NCBI GenBank assembly: GCA_016927815.1
Contig: JAFGLY010000150.1
Span: 1-58,020, forward strand
Reading direction: 5' to 3'
From: Deltaproteobacteria bacterium
GTDB taxonomy: Bacteria; Myxococcota_A; UBA796; JAFGLY01
Length of the DNA: 58,020 nucleotides
Positions within the stretch are counted from its first letter, which is position 1, and each line of letters starts with the position of its first letter. The notes beneath the pieces were generated by a model. That model was given only the letters and a program-made list of their open reading frames with translations, did not search any database and was not told the DNA's origin. The translations under genes and the position numbers were made by a program. Shown in pieces: positions 17,165 through 25,877 of this stretch.

Positions 17165-19126
17165 TCAGGCCAGGATCCGCCGGCAGGCCTCGACCACGGC
17201 CTCGACGGTGAGGCCGAGGGCACGGGCGACCTGGGCGCCGGGCGCCGAGAGGCCGAATCGATCGATGCCCACCGACGCGCCGGTGTCGCCCACGTACCGC
17301 TCCCAGCCCAGCGTGCGGCCGGCCTCGACCGACACCCGCGGAACCCCGGGTGGGAGCACGGCACGGCGCCAGTCCGGATCCTGGCGGTCGAACAGCTCCC
17401 ACGAGGGCATGGCCACCACGCGGACCGGAATGCCCTCTGCCTCCAGCCGCTTGCGCGCCTCCAGCGCGAGCGCCACCTCGGACCCGGAGGCGATGACCAC
17501 CACCCGTGGGGCACCGTTGGCCTCCTCCAGCACGTAGGCTCCCCGGTGCAGGAGCACGGCCTCGCCCCGCGTCTCGCGGTCGAGCACCGGCAGGTTCTGG
17601 CGGGTGAGCACGAGCGCCGTGGGGCCATCCCGGTGCAGGAGCGCGGCCCGCCAGGCCTCCACCACCTCGGCCGCGTCCGACGGCCGGAGGACGATCCACC
17701 CGGGCAGGGTGCGCAGCGCGGCGAGCTGCTCGATGGGCTGGTGGGTGGGACCGTCCTCGCCCACGTAGATGGAGTCGTGGGTGTAGACGTGCGTGACCGG
17801 CAGGGCCATGAGCCCGGCGAGCCGAGCCGCCCCGCGCAGGTAGTCGTGGAAGACGAGGAACGTGGCGCAGTAGGGAAGGAGCCCGCCGTGGAGCGCGAGG
17901 CCGTTGCAGATGGCCGCCATCGCGTGCTCTCGGATCCCGAAGTGCAGGTTCCGGCCCTTGAAGTCGCCAGGCCCGATGTTGCCGCCTCCCGGTACGAGCG
18001 TGTTGTTGGAGGCGGCCAGGTCGGCCGAGCCGCCCAGCAGGTTCGGGAGCGCCTCGGCGAGGGCGGAGATGACCTTGCCGCTCGCCACGCGCGTGGCCAC
18101 CGAGGTGCCCGCCTCGAAGCGGGGCCACTCGACGGCCTTGAGGAGCGGTGCGAGGTCGCGGGCGTGGAACCGCTCCCAGTCGGCGCGGCGCGGATGGGAC
18201 GCCAGGCGAGCCTCCCAGGCGCGGCGGATTTGAGCGCGGTCGGGGTCCGAGACCCGGAAGCGGGCCACGACCTCGGAAGGCACCGCGAAATCGGCATCCG
18301 GGTCCAAACCCAGGGCCTGCTTGGTGAGCCGGACCTCCTCGGTGCCGAGCGGCGCACCGTGGACGGCGCTCGTGCTGGCCTTGTGAGGGGACCCCCACCC
18401 GATGACCGTGCGGCAGCACACCAGGGAGGGTCGCGGGTCGGACCGCGCAACGTCCAGGGCTCCGGCCACCTGCTCCGGATCGTGACCGTCGACCCTCTGG
18501 ACGTGCCAGCCCAGCGCGGTGAAGCGCGCGGGGCCGTCCTCGGAGAACGCGAGCCGGGTGGAACCGTCGATCGTGATGCCGTTGTCGTCGTAGAGGACCA
18601 CGAGCCGACCGAGCCCGAGGTGGCCGGCCAGCGACGCCGCCTCGTGGCACACGCCTTCCATGAGATCGCCGTCGCCCGCGATCACCCACGTGCGGTGGTC
18701 GCAGAGATCCGGGCCGAACCGCTCCCTCAGGAATTGCTCGGCGATGGCCATGCCCACGGCGTTGGCGAACCCCTGTCCGAGCGGTCCGGTGGTGGTCTCG
18801 ACCAGCGGGAGGACCCCGACCTCCGGGTGCCCCGGGGTTCGGCTGCCGAGCTGCCGGAAGCGCCGGATCTCCTCCAGGGGGAGCAGGCCGGACAGGTGCA
18901 GCAGGCCGTAGAGGAGCATGGAGCCGTGGCCCGCCGAGAGCACGAATCGATCGCGATCGGGCCACTGGGGGCAGGACGGATCGTAGGTGAGGAACCGGGT
19001 CCAGAGCACCGTGGCGGCGTCGGCCATGCCCAGCGGCATGCCCGGATGGCCCGAGTTCGCTGCCTGGATGGCATCGATCGCGAGGCCGCGCAGGGTGTTC
19101 GCACAGAGCGTGTCGGAAGCGGGCAC
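17165..19126 (-). CDS. tkt: Transketolase
   Basis: A 653-residue thiamine diphosphate enzyme of the non-oxidative pentose phosphate pathway, of normal family length. The start has the conserved [12 protein letters not shown]; the TPP/metal motif is [13 protein letters not shown] followed by [14 protein letters not shown]; the pyrimidine domain has HFGIREHAM and [17 protein letters not shown]. It starts at GTG 19126 with AGGAGG 5 nt upstream. It transfers two-carbon ketol units between sugar phosphates in the cytoplasm. The class A PBP gene follows within 3 nt. Confidence 0.96.
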   Translation of the reverse strand: MPASDTLCANTLRGLAIDAIQAANSGHPGMPLGMADAATVLWTRFLTYDPSCPQWPDRDRFVLSAGHGSMLLYGLLHLSGLLPLEEIRRFRQLGSRTPGHPEVGVLPLVETTTGPLGQGFANAVGMAIAEQFLRERFGPDLCDHRTWVIAGDGDLMEGVCHEAASLAGHLGLGRLVVLYDDNGITIDGSTRLAFSEDGPARFTALGWHVQRVDGHDPEQVAGALDVARSDPRPSLVCCRTVIGWGSPHKASTSAVHGAPLGTEEVRLTKQALGLDPDADFAVPSEVVARFRVSDPDRAQIRRAWEARLASHPRRADWERFHARDLAPLLKAVEWPRFEAGTSVATRVASGKVISALAEALPNLLGGSADLAASNNTLVPGGGNIGPGDFKGRNLHFGIREHAMAAICNGLALHGGLLPYCATFLVFHDYLRGAARLAGLMALPVTHVYTHDSIYVGEDGPTHQPIEQLAALRTLPGWIVLRPSDAAEVVEAWRAALLHRDGPTALVLTRQNLPVLDRETRGEAVLLHRGAYVLEEANGAPRVVVIASGSEVALALEARKRLEAEGIPVRVVAMPSWELFDRQDPDWRRAVLPPGVPRVSVEAGRTLGWERYVGDTGASVGIDRFGLSAPGAQVARALGLTVEAVVEACRRILA

Positions 19127-19216
19127 GAGGTCCTCCTGTGGTCGGGCTGGCCCTTATGCCCGGGCCGAGAGCCTCGCCACGGGGCAGGACGGCCGCTGTC
19201 CGGGCCTCTGGATCGG

Positions 19217-19912
19217 TCAGATCACGAAGTAGTAGACCGAGAAGATCTCGTAGTAGCCATCGCTCCCCGCTGCGACGTCTGTCCAGGGCAGCAGGTGCCC
19301 GCCGCTGGCCTCGTCCACGATGCGGCCCTCCGCATCGATCTGCCAGGCGCGGCCGTAGTGGGTCTGGCCGACGTCGCTCGCGGTGTCATAGGCGTCGATC
19401 CAGGTGTGGGACCCGAAATAGTGGGGCGCGCCGTCTCGCGCCCACGACCCGCCCTGGCCCTCGAAGAGATCCTCCAGGTACGTCTCCATGAGGCCGGTGA
19501 GGCCCTCCAGCGAGATCTCCCAGTCTCGGTCGGCGAAGCGATCGAGCGGGTCCAGGCCCCACTTGGCGGAAGGCAGGTCCCGGCAGTCCGTGGAACGGGG
19601 GATCAGCGTGAGGGCCCAGTTCTGCCAGGCCTCGGGATCGAGCGTTCCCCGAGCCCCCTCGATGCCGTAGAGCAGGGTACAGGCGTCGGCCGGGTCGTAC
19701 GTGGTGGGGTAGTCCTCGTCGACGAGCAGCAGATCGAGCACGGGTTCCCGGGTGCCGTCCAGGGTGCCGACCTCCACGAACGTCCCCGCCTGGATGCCCA
19801 TGAACAGGTTCCAGAACGCCTGCACGGGGCGGAAGCAGCCCGGGCACGCGGTGTCCACGGGATCCGTGCGGCAGCCGCCCAGGAGCGCCAGGAGCATGAA
19901 GGGTCGGCACAT
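19217..19912 (-). CDS. Lipoprotein of unknown function
   Basis: A 231-residue protein. The ATG at 19912 gives a short lipoprotein signal MCRPFMLLALLGGC (Cys14). The longer open frame upstream adds about 45 Arg/Pro-rich residues that do not look coding. The mature part is acidic with many Trp, Tyr and Asp and ends in FSVYYFVI. No domain is recognised. It lies 90 nt downstream of the tkt start region on the same strand and is divergent from proS, with 152 nt between them. No clear ribosome binding site is visible, so the start is less certain. Confidence 0.68.
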   Translation of the reverse strand: MCRPFMLLALLGGCRTDPVDTACPGCFRPVQAFWNLFMGIQAGTFVEVGTLDGTREPVLDLLLVDEDYPTTYDPADACTLLYGIEGARGTLDPEAWQNWALTLIPRSTDCRDLPSAKWGLDPLDRFADRDWEISLEGLTGLMETYLEDLFEGQGGSWARDGAPHYFGSHTWIDAYDTASDVGQTHYGRAWQIDAEGRIVDEASGGHLLPWTDVAAGSDGYYEIFSVYYFVI

Positions 19913-20064
19913 GGCGTCATGCTGCCACGGCTCCGGGGGGGAACGCCAGCCTGGGCGCCGGGCGGCGTCCCGAAGGAAGGTGCACCGCCCCTCCCCGGGT
20001 CCCGCCTGCCGGAATAGGAGCCCGGCCGCCCCGCGCTCGCGGCGCACGGCTCCGGAGGCCCTCC

Positions 20065-21558
20065 ATGGAACGCACCCCCCTCGGCATCACGCCCCGCGCG
20101 AAGGACTACTCCCAGTGGTACCTCGACGTGCTCCAGGCGGCTGAGTTGTTCGACTACTCGCCCGTCAAGGGGTGCATGGTCATCCGGCCGCACGGCTACG
20201 CCATCTGGGAGGCCATGCAGCGCGACCTGGACCGGCGCTTCAAGGAGACCGGCCACCAGAACGCCTACTTCCCTCTCTTCATCCCTCAGTCCTTCCTGTC
20301 CCGCGAGGCCGAGCACGTGGAGGGCTTTGCCAAGGAGTGCGCCCTGGTCACGCACCACCGGCTGCGCACCTGCGAGGTCGACGGGAAACGCGGGGTGGAG
20401 CCCGATCCGGAGAGCATGCTCGAGGAACCCCTGGTGGTGCGCCCCACCAGCGAGACCATCATCTGGCACATGTACCGGAGCTGGATCGACTCCCACCGGG
20501 ACCTGCCCCTGCTCATCAACCAGTGGGCCAACATCGTCCGCTGGGAGATGAAGACCCGCCCCTTCCTGCGCACCACCGAGTTCCTGTGGCAGGAGGGCCA
20601 CACCGCGCACGCCACCGCCGAGGAGGCCGTGGAGGAGACCCGCCGGATGCTAGGCGTCTACGCGTCGTTCGCGTCCGACATGCTGGCCCTTCCCACGATT
20701 CCGGGCGTCAAGAGCGCCTCGGAGCGGTTCGCGGGCGCGGTGGACACCTACACGATCGAGGCCATGATGCAGAACGGCTGGGCGCTCCAGGCCGGGACGA
20801 GCCACTTCCTCGGCCAGAACTTCGCCCGGGCGTTCGACGTCACGTTCCAGGACACGGACGGACAGCGCAAGCTCGTCTGGGCCACCTCCTGGGGCGTGTC
20901 CACGCGCCTCGTGGGTGCCGTGGTCATGGCCCACTCCGACGACGTGGGCCTCGTGCTGCCCCCGGCGCTCGCGCCCATCCAGGTCGTGATCGTGCCCATC
21001 TGGAAAGGCGACGACGAGCGGAGCCGGATCCTGTCCTACGCCGCCGGCGTGCGCGACGCGCTCGCCCCCCGCTTCCGCGTCCGGCTCGACGACCGCGAGG
21101 GCTTCAAGCCCGGGGCCAAGTACTTCGAGTGGGAGCGCAAGGGTGTGCCGCTGCGTCTCGAAGTGGGGCCCCGGGACATGGAGAAGGGCTCCGTGTTCGC
21201 GGCCCGGCGCACGGGTGGACCCAAGGCTCCGATGGCGCTCGACGGCCTCGAGGAGGCCGTGGCAGGCGCGCTCGACGAGATCCGGGCGGGCCTGTACGAG
21301 GCGGCCGTGCGGCGGATGGCCGAGCGCACCCACCGCGTGGCCACCTTCTCCGAGTTCGTGGCGCGCCTCGAGGCAGAGGCCGGCTTCTTCCTCGTGCCCT
21401 GGCACGACGACCACGCCGAGGAGGCCGCCGTCAAGGAAGAGACCCGCGCCACCCTGCGGGCCTACCCGCTCGAGGGCCAGGAGGAGGCCCGGGGCCGGAC
21501 CTGCTTCCGCACCGGCCGGCCGGCCACGCACATGGCGATCTTCGCCCGGGCCTACTAG
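20065..21558 (+). CDS. proS: Prolyl-tRNA synthetase, archaeal/eukaryal type
   Basis: A 497-residue class II synthetase. It begins MERTPLGITPRAKDYSQWY and has class II motif 2 (FLRTTEFLWQEGHTAHAT) and motif 3 (GVSTRLVGAVVMAHSDDVGLVLPP). It lacks the roughly 180-residue editing insertion of the E. coli type and instead has an anticodon-binding domain and a zinc-binding-like C-terminal domain ending in Tyr (IFARAY). These are marks of the short archaeal/eukaryal form, also found in scattered bacteria. It charges tRNA-Pro with proline. Few zinc-ligand cysteines remain in the C-terminal domain. Confidence 0.95.
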   Translation: MERTPLGITPRAKDYSQWYLDVLQAAELFDYSPVKGCMVIRPHGYAIWEAMQRDLDRRFKETGHQNAYFPLFIPQSFLSREAEHVEGFAKECALVTHHRLRTCEVDGKRGVEPDPESMLEEPLVVRPTSETIIWHMYRSWIDSHRDLPLLINQWANIVRWEMKTRPFLRTTEFLWQEGHTAHATAEEAVEETRRMLGVYASFASDMLALPTIPGVKSASERFAGAVDTYTIEAMMQNGWALQAGTSHFLGQNFARAFDVTFQDTDGQRKLVWATSWGVSTRLVGAVVMAHSDDVGLVLPPALAPIQVVIVPIWKGDDERSRILSYAAGVRDALAPRFRVRLDDREGFKPGAKYFEWERKGVPLRLEVGPRDMEKGSVFAARRTGGPKAPMALDGLEEAVAGALDEIRAGLYEAAVRRMAERTHRVATFSEFVARLEAEAGFFLVPWHDDHAEEAAVKEETRATLRAYPLEGQEEARGRTCFRTGRPATHMAIFARAY

Positions 21559-21574
21559 AAGAGGCTGTAGACTG

Positions 21575-22231
21575 CTATTCGCCGAGCAGGATGCCCAACC
21601 CCACCTGCAACAGCACGCCCTCCCCCAGGAACTCGACCTGGGAGGACTGGTCCGACGCGTCGGCAGCGCCGAGCACGGGGTAGACGAAGGCCACCTCGGG
21701 CAGGAGCCGGAAGCCGGGGCCGAGCCGGGCGGCGTAGCCCACCGAGGCGCCCAGGCTGGTCAGGGACAGGCTCGCGGAGTCGTCCGACGTACCGGCGAGG
21801 ATGAGGTACTCGTGGACCTTGGGCGCCAGCACGAACTGGCTGCCGCCCGACGTGGGGAAGCCCAGGATCACCGGAACCTGGAAGGCCAGCAGGCCCGCGC
21901 CGCCCCCAGCCCCCAGGGCCCCGAACCCGCCGCCCGAGGGCGCGATGGACACGATGGGGCCCCCGCTCTGTGGGTCCGTGAGCTGGACCTTGAACAGCAT
22001 CTCCAGGCCCGAAGAGCCGATCCGGCCTCCCACGTCGAGCCGGTCGTTCACCCCGTAGCGGGCAGAGACACCCCCGTGGAGGAACCCGGCTGCCTCGCCG
22101 GTCGCGGCCACCCCCCACCAGGAAGGTTCGAGGCCCACCTGGAAGGCACCGGTGCCGAGCGTGTCGGCGGTCTGGAAGGTCCCCACCGTGGCGCAGCCGG
22201 TGAGGAGGGCGAGGAGGGGGAGCAGGAGCAT
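21575..22231 (-). CDS. Lipoprotein with outer-membrane beta-barrel-like pattern
   Basis: A 218-residue protein. The ATG at 22231 has GAGG upstream and gives a lipoprotein signal MLLLPLLALLTGC (Cys13). The rest is Gly-rich with alternating hydrophobic and polar residues, such as GVNDRLDVGGRIG and SLGASVGYAARLGPGFRLLPEVAFVY, and ends GVLLQVGLGILLGE. This is the pattern of small outer-membrane barrels or porin-like proteins. It converges on proS with 16 nt between stops. The function is unknown. Confidence 0.72.
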   Translation of the reverse strand: MLLLPLLALLTGCATVGTFQTADTLGTGAFQVGLEPSWWGVAATGEAAGFLHGGVSARYGVNDRLDVGGRIGSSGLEMLFKVQLTDPQSGGPIVSIAPSGGGFGALGAGGGAGLLAFQVPVILGFPTSGGSQFVLAPKVHEYLILAGTSDDSASLSLTSLGASVGYAARLGPGFRLLPEVAFVYPVLGAADASDQSSQVEFLGEGVLLQVGLGILLGE

Positions 22232-22319
22232 GGGGACCTCGGCGCGAAAGGGTGGCCCATAATACCCGCAACCGGTCCCGTTGGAAGCCCGCGGATTAGG
22301 GGAGCGCCACGAGGGCTCC

Positions 22320-24041
22320 ATGCAGCGGATCTCCGTCGCCGACCTGCCCCGCGTCCGGACGATCCTGGGCGTGCTCTCCCGGCACGGGTTCGGGCGTATG
22401 CTCGTGAGCGTCGGCCTGGGCGAGCACCTGCCCGAAGGCGGCGAGGGGAGCGGATCCGACGCACCCTGGCCGCGCCGCGTGCGCGATGCGCTCGTGGAGC
22501 TGGGTCCCACCTTCGTGAAGCTGGGACAGATCCTCTCTGTGCGGCCCGACGTCGTGCCCGTGGCCCTCGCCCAGGAGTTGCAGTCCCTCCAGGATCGCGT
22601 CCCGCCGGTGGGATTCGACGCCGTCCGCAGGGTGGTCGAGGAGGATCTGGGGCGGCCAATCGAGGAAGCCTTCCCCGAGTTCTCCCCCGAGCCCCTCGCG
22701 GCGGCCTCCATCGCGCAGGTGCACCGGGCCCGCCTGCCCGACGGCACCCCAGTGGCGGTCAAGGTGCGCCGGCCCGACATCGTGCCCCTGATCGCCGCGG
22801 ACTTGAGGATCCTCCGGACCCTGGCCCGCCTCATCGAGGGGCGCCTGGACCTTCCGGGCGTCTACACGCCCGTGGGCATCGTGAACGAGTTCGAGGCGGC
22901 CCTCACCCAGGAGCTGGACTTCCATCGCGAAGCGCAGAACGCGGAACGGTTCCGGGCCTCGCTCGCCCAGACACATCCCGAGATCGGGGTGCCGCGAGTC
23001 TTCTCGGACCGCTCCACGCTCCAGGTCCTGGTCCTGGAGCTGTTCGAGGGCGACCCCGTGTCGGCCCTCACCGCGGCGGATGCCCGCAGCGGTCCGGTGT
23101 GCCGCTCGCTACTGGAGGCCTCGTTCACTCAGGTCTTCGTGAACGGGCTCTTCCACGGCGATCCGCACCCGGGAAACTTGCTGGTCCTGCCCGGCGGCCG
23201 GCTCGGCTACCTCGATTTCGGGCTTGTGGGCGTGATCACGGGCGAGGTGCGAGAGGTCGTGTCGTCCCTCTTCCTGGCCATCGTCTTCAAGGACGCGGAC
23301 GCGTTCGTGATGGCCGTGATGCGGGCCGGCGCCTCCCGCGGTCCGGTGGACGTACGGGCGTTCCGGAGCGACGTGGAGCACCTCATGGCCCGGTTCCACG
23401 GCGCCTCGCTCGCCACGGTTTCGGAGAGGGCGAACCTCTTGGAGTTCCTGGACGTGGCCATGCGCCACGGCCTGGTGCTTCCGCGGGAGTACGCCATCCT
23501 GGCCCGGGCGGCGGCGCTGGTCTACGGGCTCACCCACGCGCTCCTGCCCGATGCCGACATCGTGGCCGAGGTGCGGCCGCTCGCCGAGCGCCTCCTGGCC
23601 CGCACGCTCTCCCCCGAGCACATGGCTGAGGAGGCCGCGCGCACCCTGTTCCAGGCCCGCGCGTCCCTCTCCCACGTGCCCCTCCAGGTGACCCACCTCC
23701 TGGGCGAACTGGAGGCGGATCGCTTCGTGGTACGGGTGAGGGATCTCGACGCCGAGGCCGCGCGGGCCGAGATCCGGCGGGCGGGGGTTCGAATCGCTGC
23801 GGCGCTCTCGGGCGCGGCCCTCGGCGTCTCCGGTGCCATCCTGCTCGCCCCGGCCGAGGGCCGGGTGGCCGGCGTGCCGCTGGTGCGCGTGCTGGGGGTC
23901 GTCCTCGTCCTGGCCTCGGCCTGGGTGTGGACGCTCGTGCTCGCCACCACCCACCTGCCGCCCCTCGTGCAGCGGACCTCCCACCGGATCTCCGGCCTCG
24001 CCCGCTTCCTGTTCGACGCGTTCCGGTCCCGCAAGGGCTGA
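22320..24041 (+). CDS. UbiB/ABC1 family atypical kinase
   Basis: A 573-residue protein of the ABC1/UbiB/ADCK family. Family motifs are visible: KxGQ-type FVKLGQILSVRPD, the Ala-rich loop AAASIAQVHRA, ATP-binding Lys in VAVKVRRP, QELDFHREAQNAERF, HGDPHPGNLL and YLDFGLVG. Two hydrophobic segments at the C-terminus (about 490-545) anchor it in the membrane. Members support isoprenoid quinone biosynthesis through ATPase or kinase-like activity. The ATG at 22320 has GAGG upstream. The sdh operon ends convergently next to it, which fits a respiratory link, but its substrate is not shown. Confidence 0.9.
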   Translation: MQRISVADLPRVRTILGVLSRHGFGRMLVSVGLGEHLPEGGEGSGSDAPWPRRVRDALVELGPTFVKLGQILSVRPDVVPVALAQELQSLQDRVPPVGFDAVRRVVEEDLGRPIEEAFPEFSPEPLAAASIAQVHRARLPDGTPVAVKVRRPDIVPLIAADLRILRTLARLIEGRLDLPGVYTPVGIVNEFEAALTQELDFHREAQNAERFRASLAQTHPEIGVPRVFSDRSTLQVLVLELFEGDPVSALTAADARSGPVCRSLLEASFTQVFVNGLFHGDPHPGNLLVLPGGRLGYLDFGLVGVITGEVREVVSSLFLAIVFKDADAFVMAVMRAGASRGPVDVRAFRSDVEHLMARFHGASLATVSERANLLEFLDVAMRHGLVLPREYAILARAAALVYGLTHALLPDADIVAEVRPLAERLLARTLSPEHMAEEAARTLFQARASLSHVPLQVTHLLGELEADRFVVRVRDLDAEAARAEIRRAGVRIAAALSGAALGVSGAILLAPAEGRVAGVPLVRVLGVVLVLASAWVWTLVLATTHLPPLVQRTSHRISGLARFLFDAFRSRKG

Positions 24042-24137
24042 AACCCGCCGCGCCCGGATCTCGACCCTTCGCCGCCCACCGGGGATGGGCCGGTCCGGTC
24101 CCCGGGCCGATCGCGCCGGGGGAGGCCGGCCGTCTCG

Positions 24138-24992
24138 TCAGGTCAGCGGCTTCTGCTCGATGGTGTAGGCGGGCGCCTCGGGCACACCGGCCTTGCGCTC
24201 CGCTCCCGCGATGGGCCCCTCGGACCGGCTGGCCTTGCCACGGTGCCGGATCACCTTGAGGTAGGAGAGCACGAACTCCCGCTTGAGCAGCTGGATCGCA
24301 CGTGCGGGGTCCACCCCCTTGGGGCAGACGTTCGAGCACTCGCCGGCGTAGTGGCAGCGGTAGGCCCCGTGCGCGGTGCCTGCGATCTCGCGTCGCGTCT
24401 CGAAGCCGCCGTCTCGGGAATCGGCGATGTAGCGGTACGCCTGGGCCAGGGGCATGGGGCCCAGGTACTCCGGGTCCGTGGCGAACGTGGGGCAGGCCAC
24501 CATGCACAGCCCACAGCGGATGCAGTAGGTGAACTGCACGTAGCGGTCGAGTTCCTGGGGTGTCTGGAGCCACTCGGTGCCGGGTTCGGGATCCAGAGCG
24601 TCCCCTTCCCGCAGGATGTGGGGACGGACGGCCCGGTGCTTCTCGAACAGCGGCGCCAGGTCCGGCACGAGGTCCTTGACCACGTCGAAGTTGGGCAACG
24701 GCGCGACGGTGACCAGGTTTCCCTGGATCAGCACTTCCTCGATCTGCGTGTTGCAGGCGAGCCGAGGCTTCCCGGAGATGAGCATGCCGCAGGACCCGCA
24801 CACGCCCATGCGGCACGAGTAGCGATAGGAGAGCGTGGGGTCCGTGGTCTCCCGGATGCGGTGCAGGCCATCGAGGACGGTCGCCCCCTTCTCCACCTGG
24901 ATCGTGTACTCCTGCCAGTACGGCTTCTCGTCCTTCTCAGGATGGAAGCGGCGAACGCGATAGACGACCTCGAGGATTCGGGTCTCCGACAT
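24138..24992 (-). CDS. sdhB: Succinate dehydrogenase iron-sulfur subunit
   Basis: A 284-residue subunit that passes electrons from SdhA to quinone. The 2Fe-2S ligands are Cys60, Cys65, Cys68 and Cys80; the C-terminal domain has CIRCGLCMVACP (157-168) and YRCHYAGECSNVCP (Cys213, Cys219, Cys223) for the 4Fe-4S and 3Fe-4S clusters. It has about 40 more C-terminal residues than E. coli SdhB. It is the last gene of sdhA-sdhC-sdhD-sdhB, 3 nt after sdhD. Confidence 0.95.
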   Translation of the reverse strand: MSETRILEVVYRVRRFHPEKDEKPYWQEYTIQVEKGATVLDGLHRIRETTDPTLSYRYSCRMGVCGSCGMLISGKPRLACNTQIEEVLIQGNLVTVAPLPNFDVVKDLVPDLAPLFEKHRAVRPHILREGDALDPEPGTEWLQTPQELDRYVQFTYCIRCGLCMVACPTFATDPEYLGPMPLAQAYRYIADSRDGGFETRREIAGTAHGAYRCHYAGECSNVCPKGVDPARAIQLLKREFVLSYLKVIRHRGKASRSEGPIAGAERKAGVPEAPAYTIEQKPLT

Positions 24993-24995
24993 GGC

Positions 24996-25373
24996 TCACC
25001 CCACAGCCGCGTTTGCGTGTAGAAAGGTCGTGACGGCCTGGAAGACACCCACCGCGAAGAGGCACAGGCCACCCAGCCAGAACAGGACGTTGATCGCCTT
25101 CTGCCACGCACGACCGACGTTGGACTCGAAGAGGATGGACCGCAGGCCGAAGAGGCCGTGGTAGAGCGCAGCGCCGAGCAGCAGGACGTACGTGACGGCG
25201 AAGAACGACATCCTGGATCGGCCCAGGACGCTCTCCCAATCGGTGGCCCCGACGCCCGAGGTGAAGAGCCCCACCACGTCGTCGAGGTGCATGACGATCA
25301 TGTGCAGGCCCAGGAAGACGAAGATGAAGGCACCGGCCACGATGTGCCACGTCCAGTTTCGCGTTTCCTTCAT
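24996..25373 (-). CDS. sdhD: Succinate dehydrogenase membrane anchor subunit D
   Basis: A 125-residue protein with three predicted membrane helices (about 10-30, 57-77, 95-118). His24, His29 and His72 are candidate heme b ligands; the HGLFGLRSIL segment resembles HGMNGIRLIL of the preceding subunit, which suggests the two anchors are distant paralogues. The ATG at 25373 starts 1 nt after the sdhC stop; a longer reading from 25403 would overlap sdhC. It anchors the SdhAB head and shapes the quinone site. Confidence 0.85.
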   Translation of the reverse strand: MKETRNWTWHIVAGAFIFVFLGLHMIVMHLDDVVGLFTSGVGATDWESVLGRSRMSFFAVTYVLLLGAALYHGLFGLRSILFESNVGRAWQKAINVLFWLGGLCLFAVGVFQAVTTFLHANAAVG

Positions 25374-25374
25374 G

Positions 25375-25818
25375 TCAGTGCCCCATCCCGAAGAAGTCCA
25401 CACCGCCGATTGCGAGGACCACGCCCGCCGCGATCATCACGGCGACGAGCAGAGGACGCTGCTTGTTGAGAGAGGTCCGGTAGGGGTAGACCGGATCTTC
25501 GGGCTTCCCTACGGCGAACCCCAGCTCGACGAGGATGAGTCGGATGCCGTTCATGCCGTGTATGACGAACGCAGCGAAGACCAATGGCTCGAAGACGTAC
25601 CGGAACACGGGTCCGCTGACCCGGTCCATCCACGCGGTCCACGCCGGCTCTCCGAAGGCACGCGAGGTGGTCAAGAGGATGTGCAGGAGGAAGTAGCCGA
25701 GAAGGCCGAGTCCGGTCACGCGGTGCAGGGTGTAGACGTACCGCTCGAAGCCCCACCGCCCACCGCCCAGCCAACCCCAGAAACCCAGTCGGTTGTCGTA
25801 CCGTTTCCGTTCCACCAT
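25375..25818 (-). CDS. sdhC: Succinate dehydrogenase cytochrome b subunit
   Basis: A 147-residue protein with three predicted membrane helices (about 34-54, 73-95, 122-143). His32 in LHRVTG, His46 and His87 in HGMNGIRLIL are the likely heme ligands. It lies between sdhA (59-nt gap) and sdhD (1 nt). With two small anchors instead of one five-helix cytochrome, the complex is of the two-subunit (type A-like or C-like) class. The C/D naming of the anchors is by order and length. Confidence 0.87.
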   Translation of the reverse strand: MVERKRYDNRLGFWGWLGGGRWGFERYVYTLHRVTGLGLLGYFLLHILLTTSRAFGEPAWTAWMDRVSGPVFRYVFEPLVFAAFVIHGMNGIRLILVELGFAVGKPEDPVYPYRTSLNKQRPLLVAVMIAAGVVLAIGGVDFFGMGH

Positions 25819-25877
25819 GGTTCACTCCGTCAGGCCGCCGAGACGAGCGTGGGCTGTCCGTCGCGGGCCGTGCTTGG

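Noticed and set aside
17093-20017. A 974-codon plus-strand open frame
   Set aside because: It is opposite transketolase, whose family motifs are intact on the minus strand.
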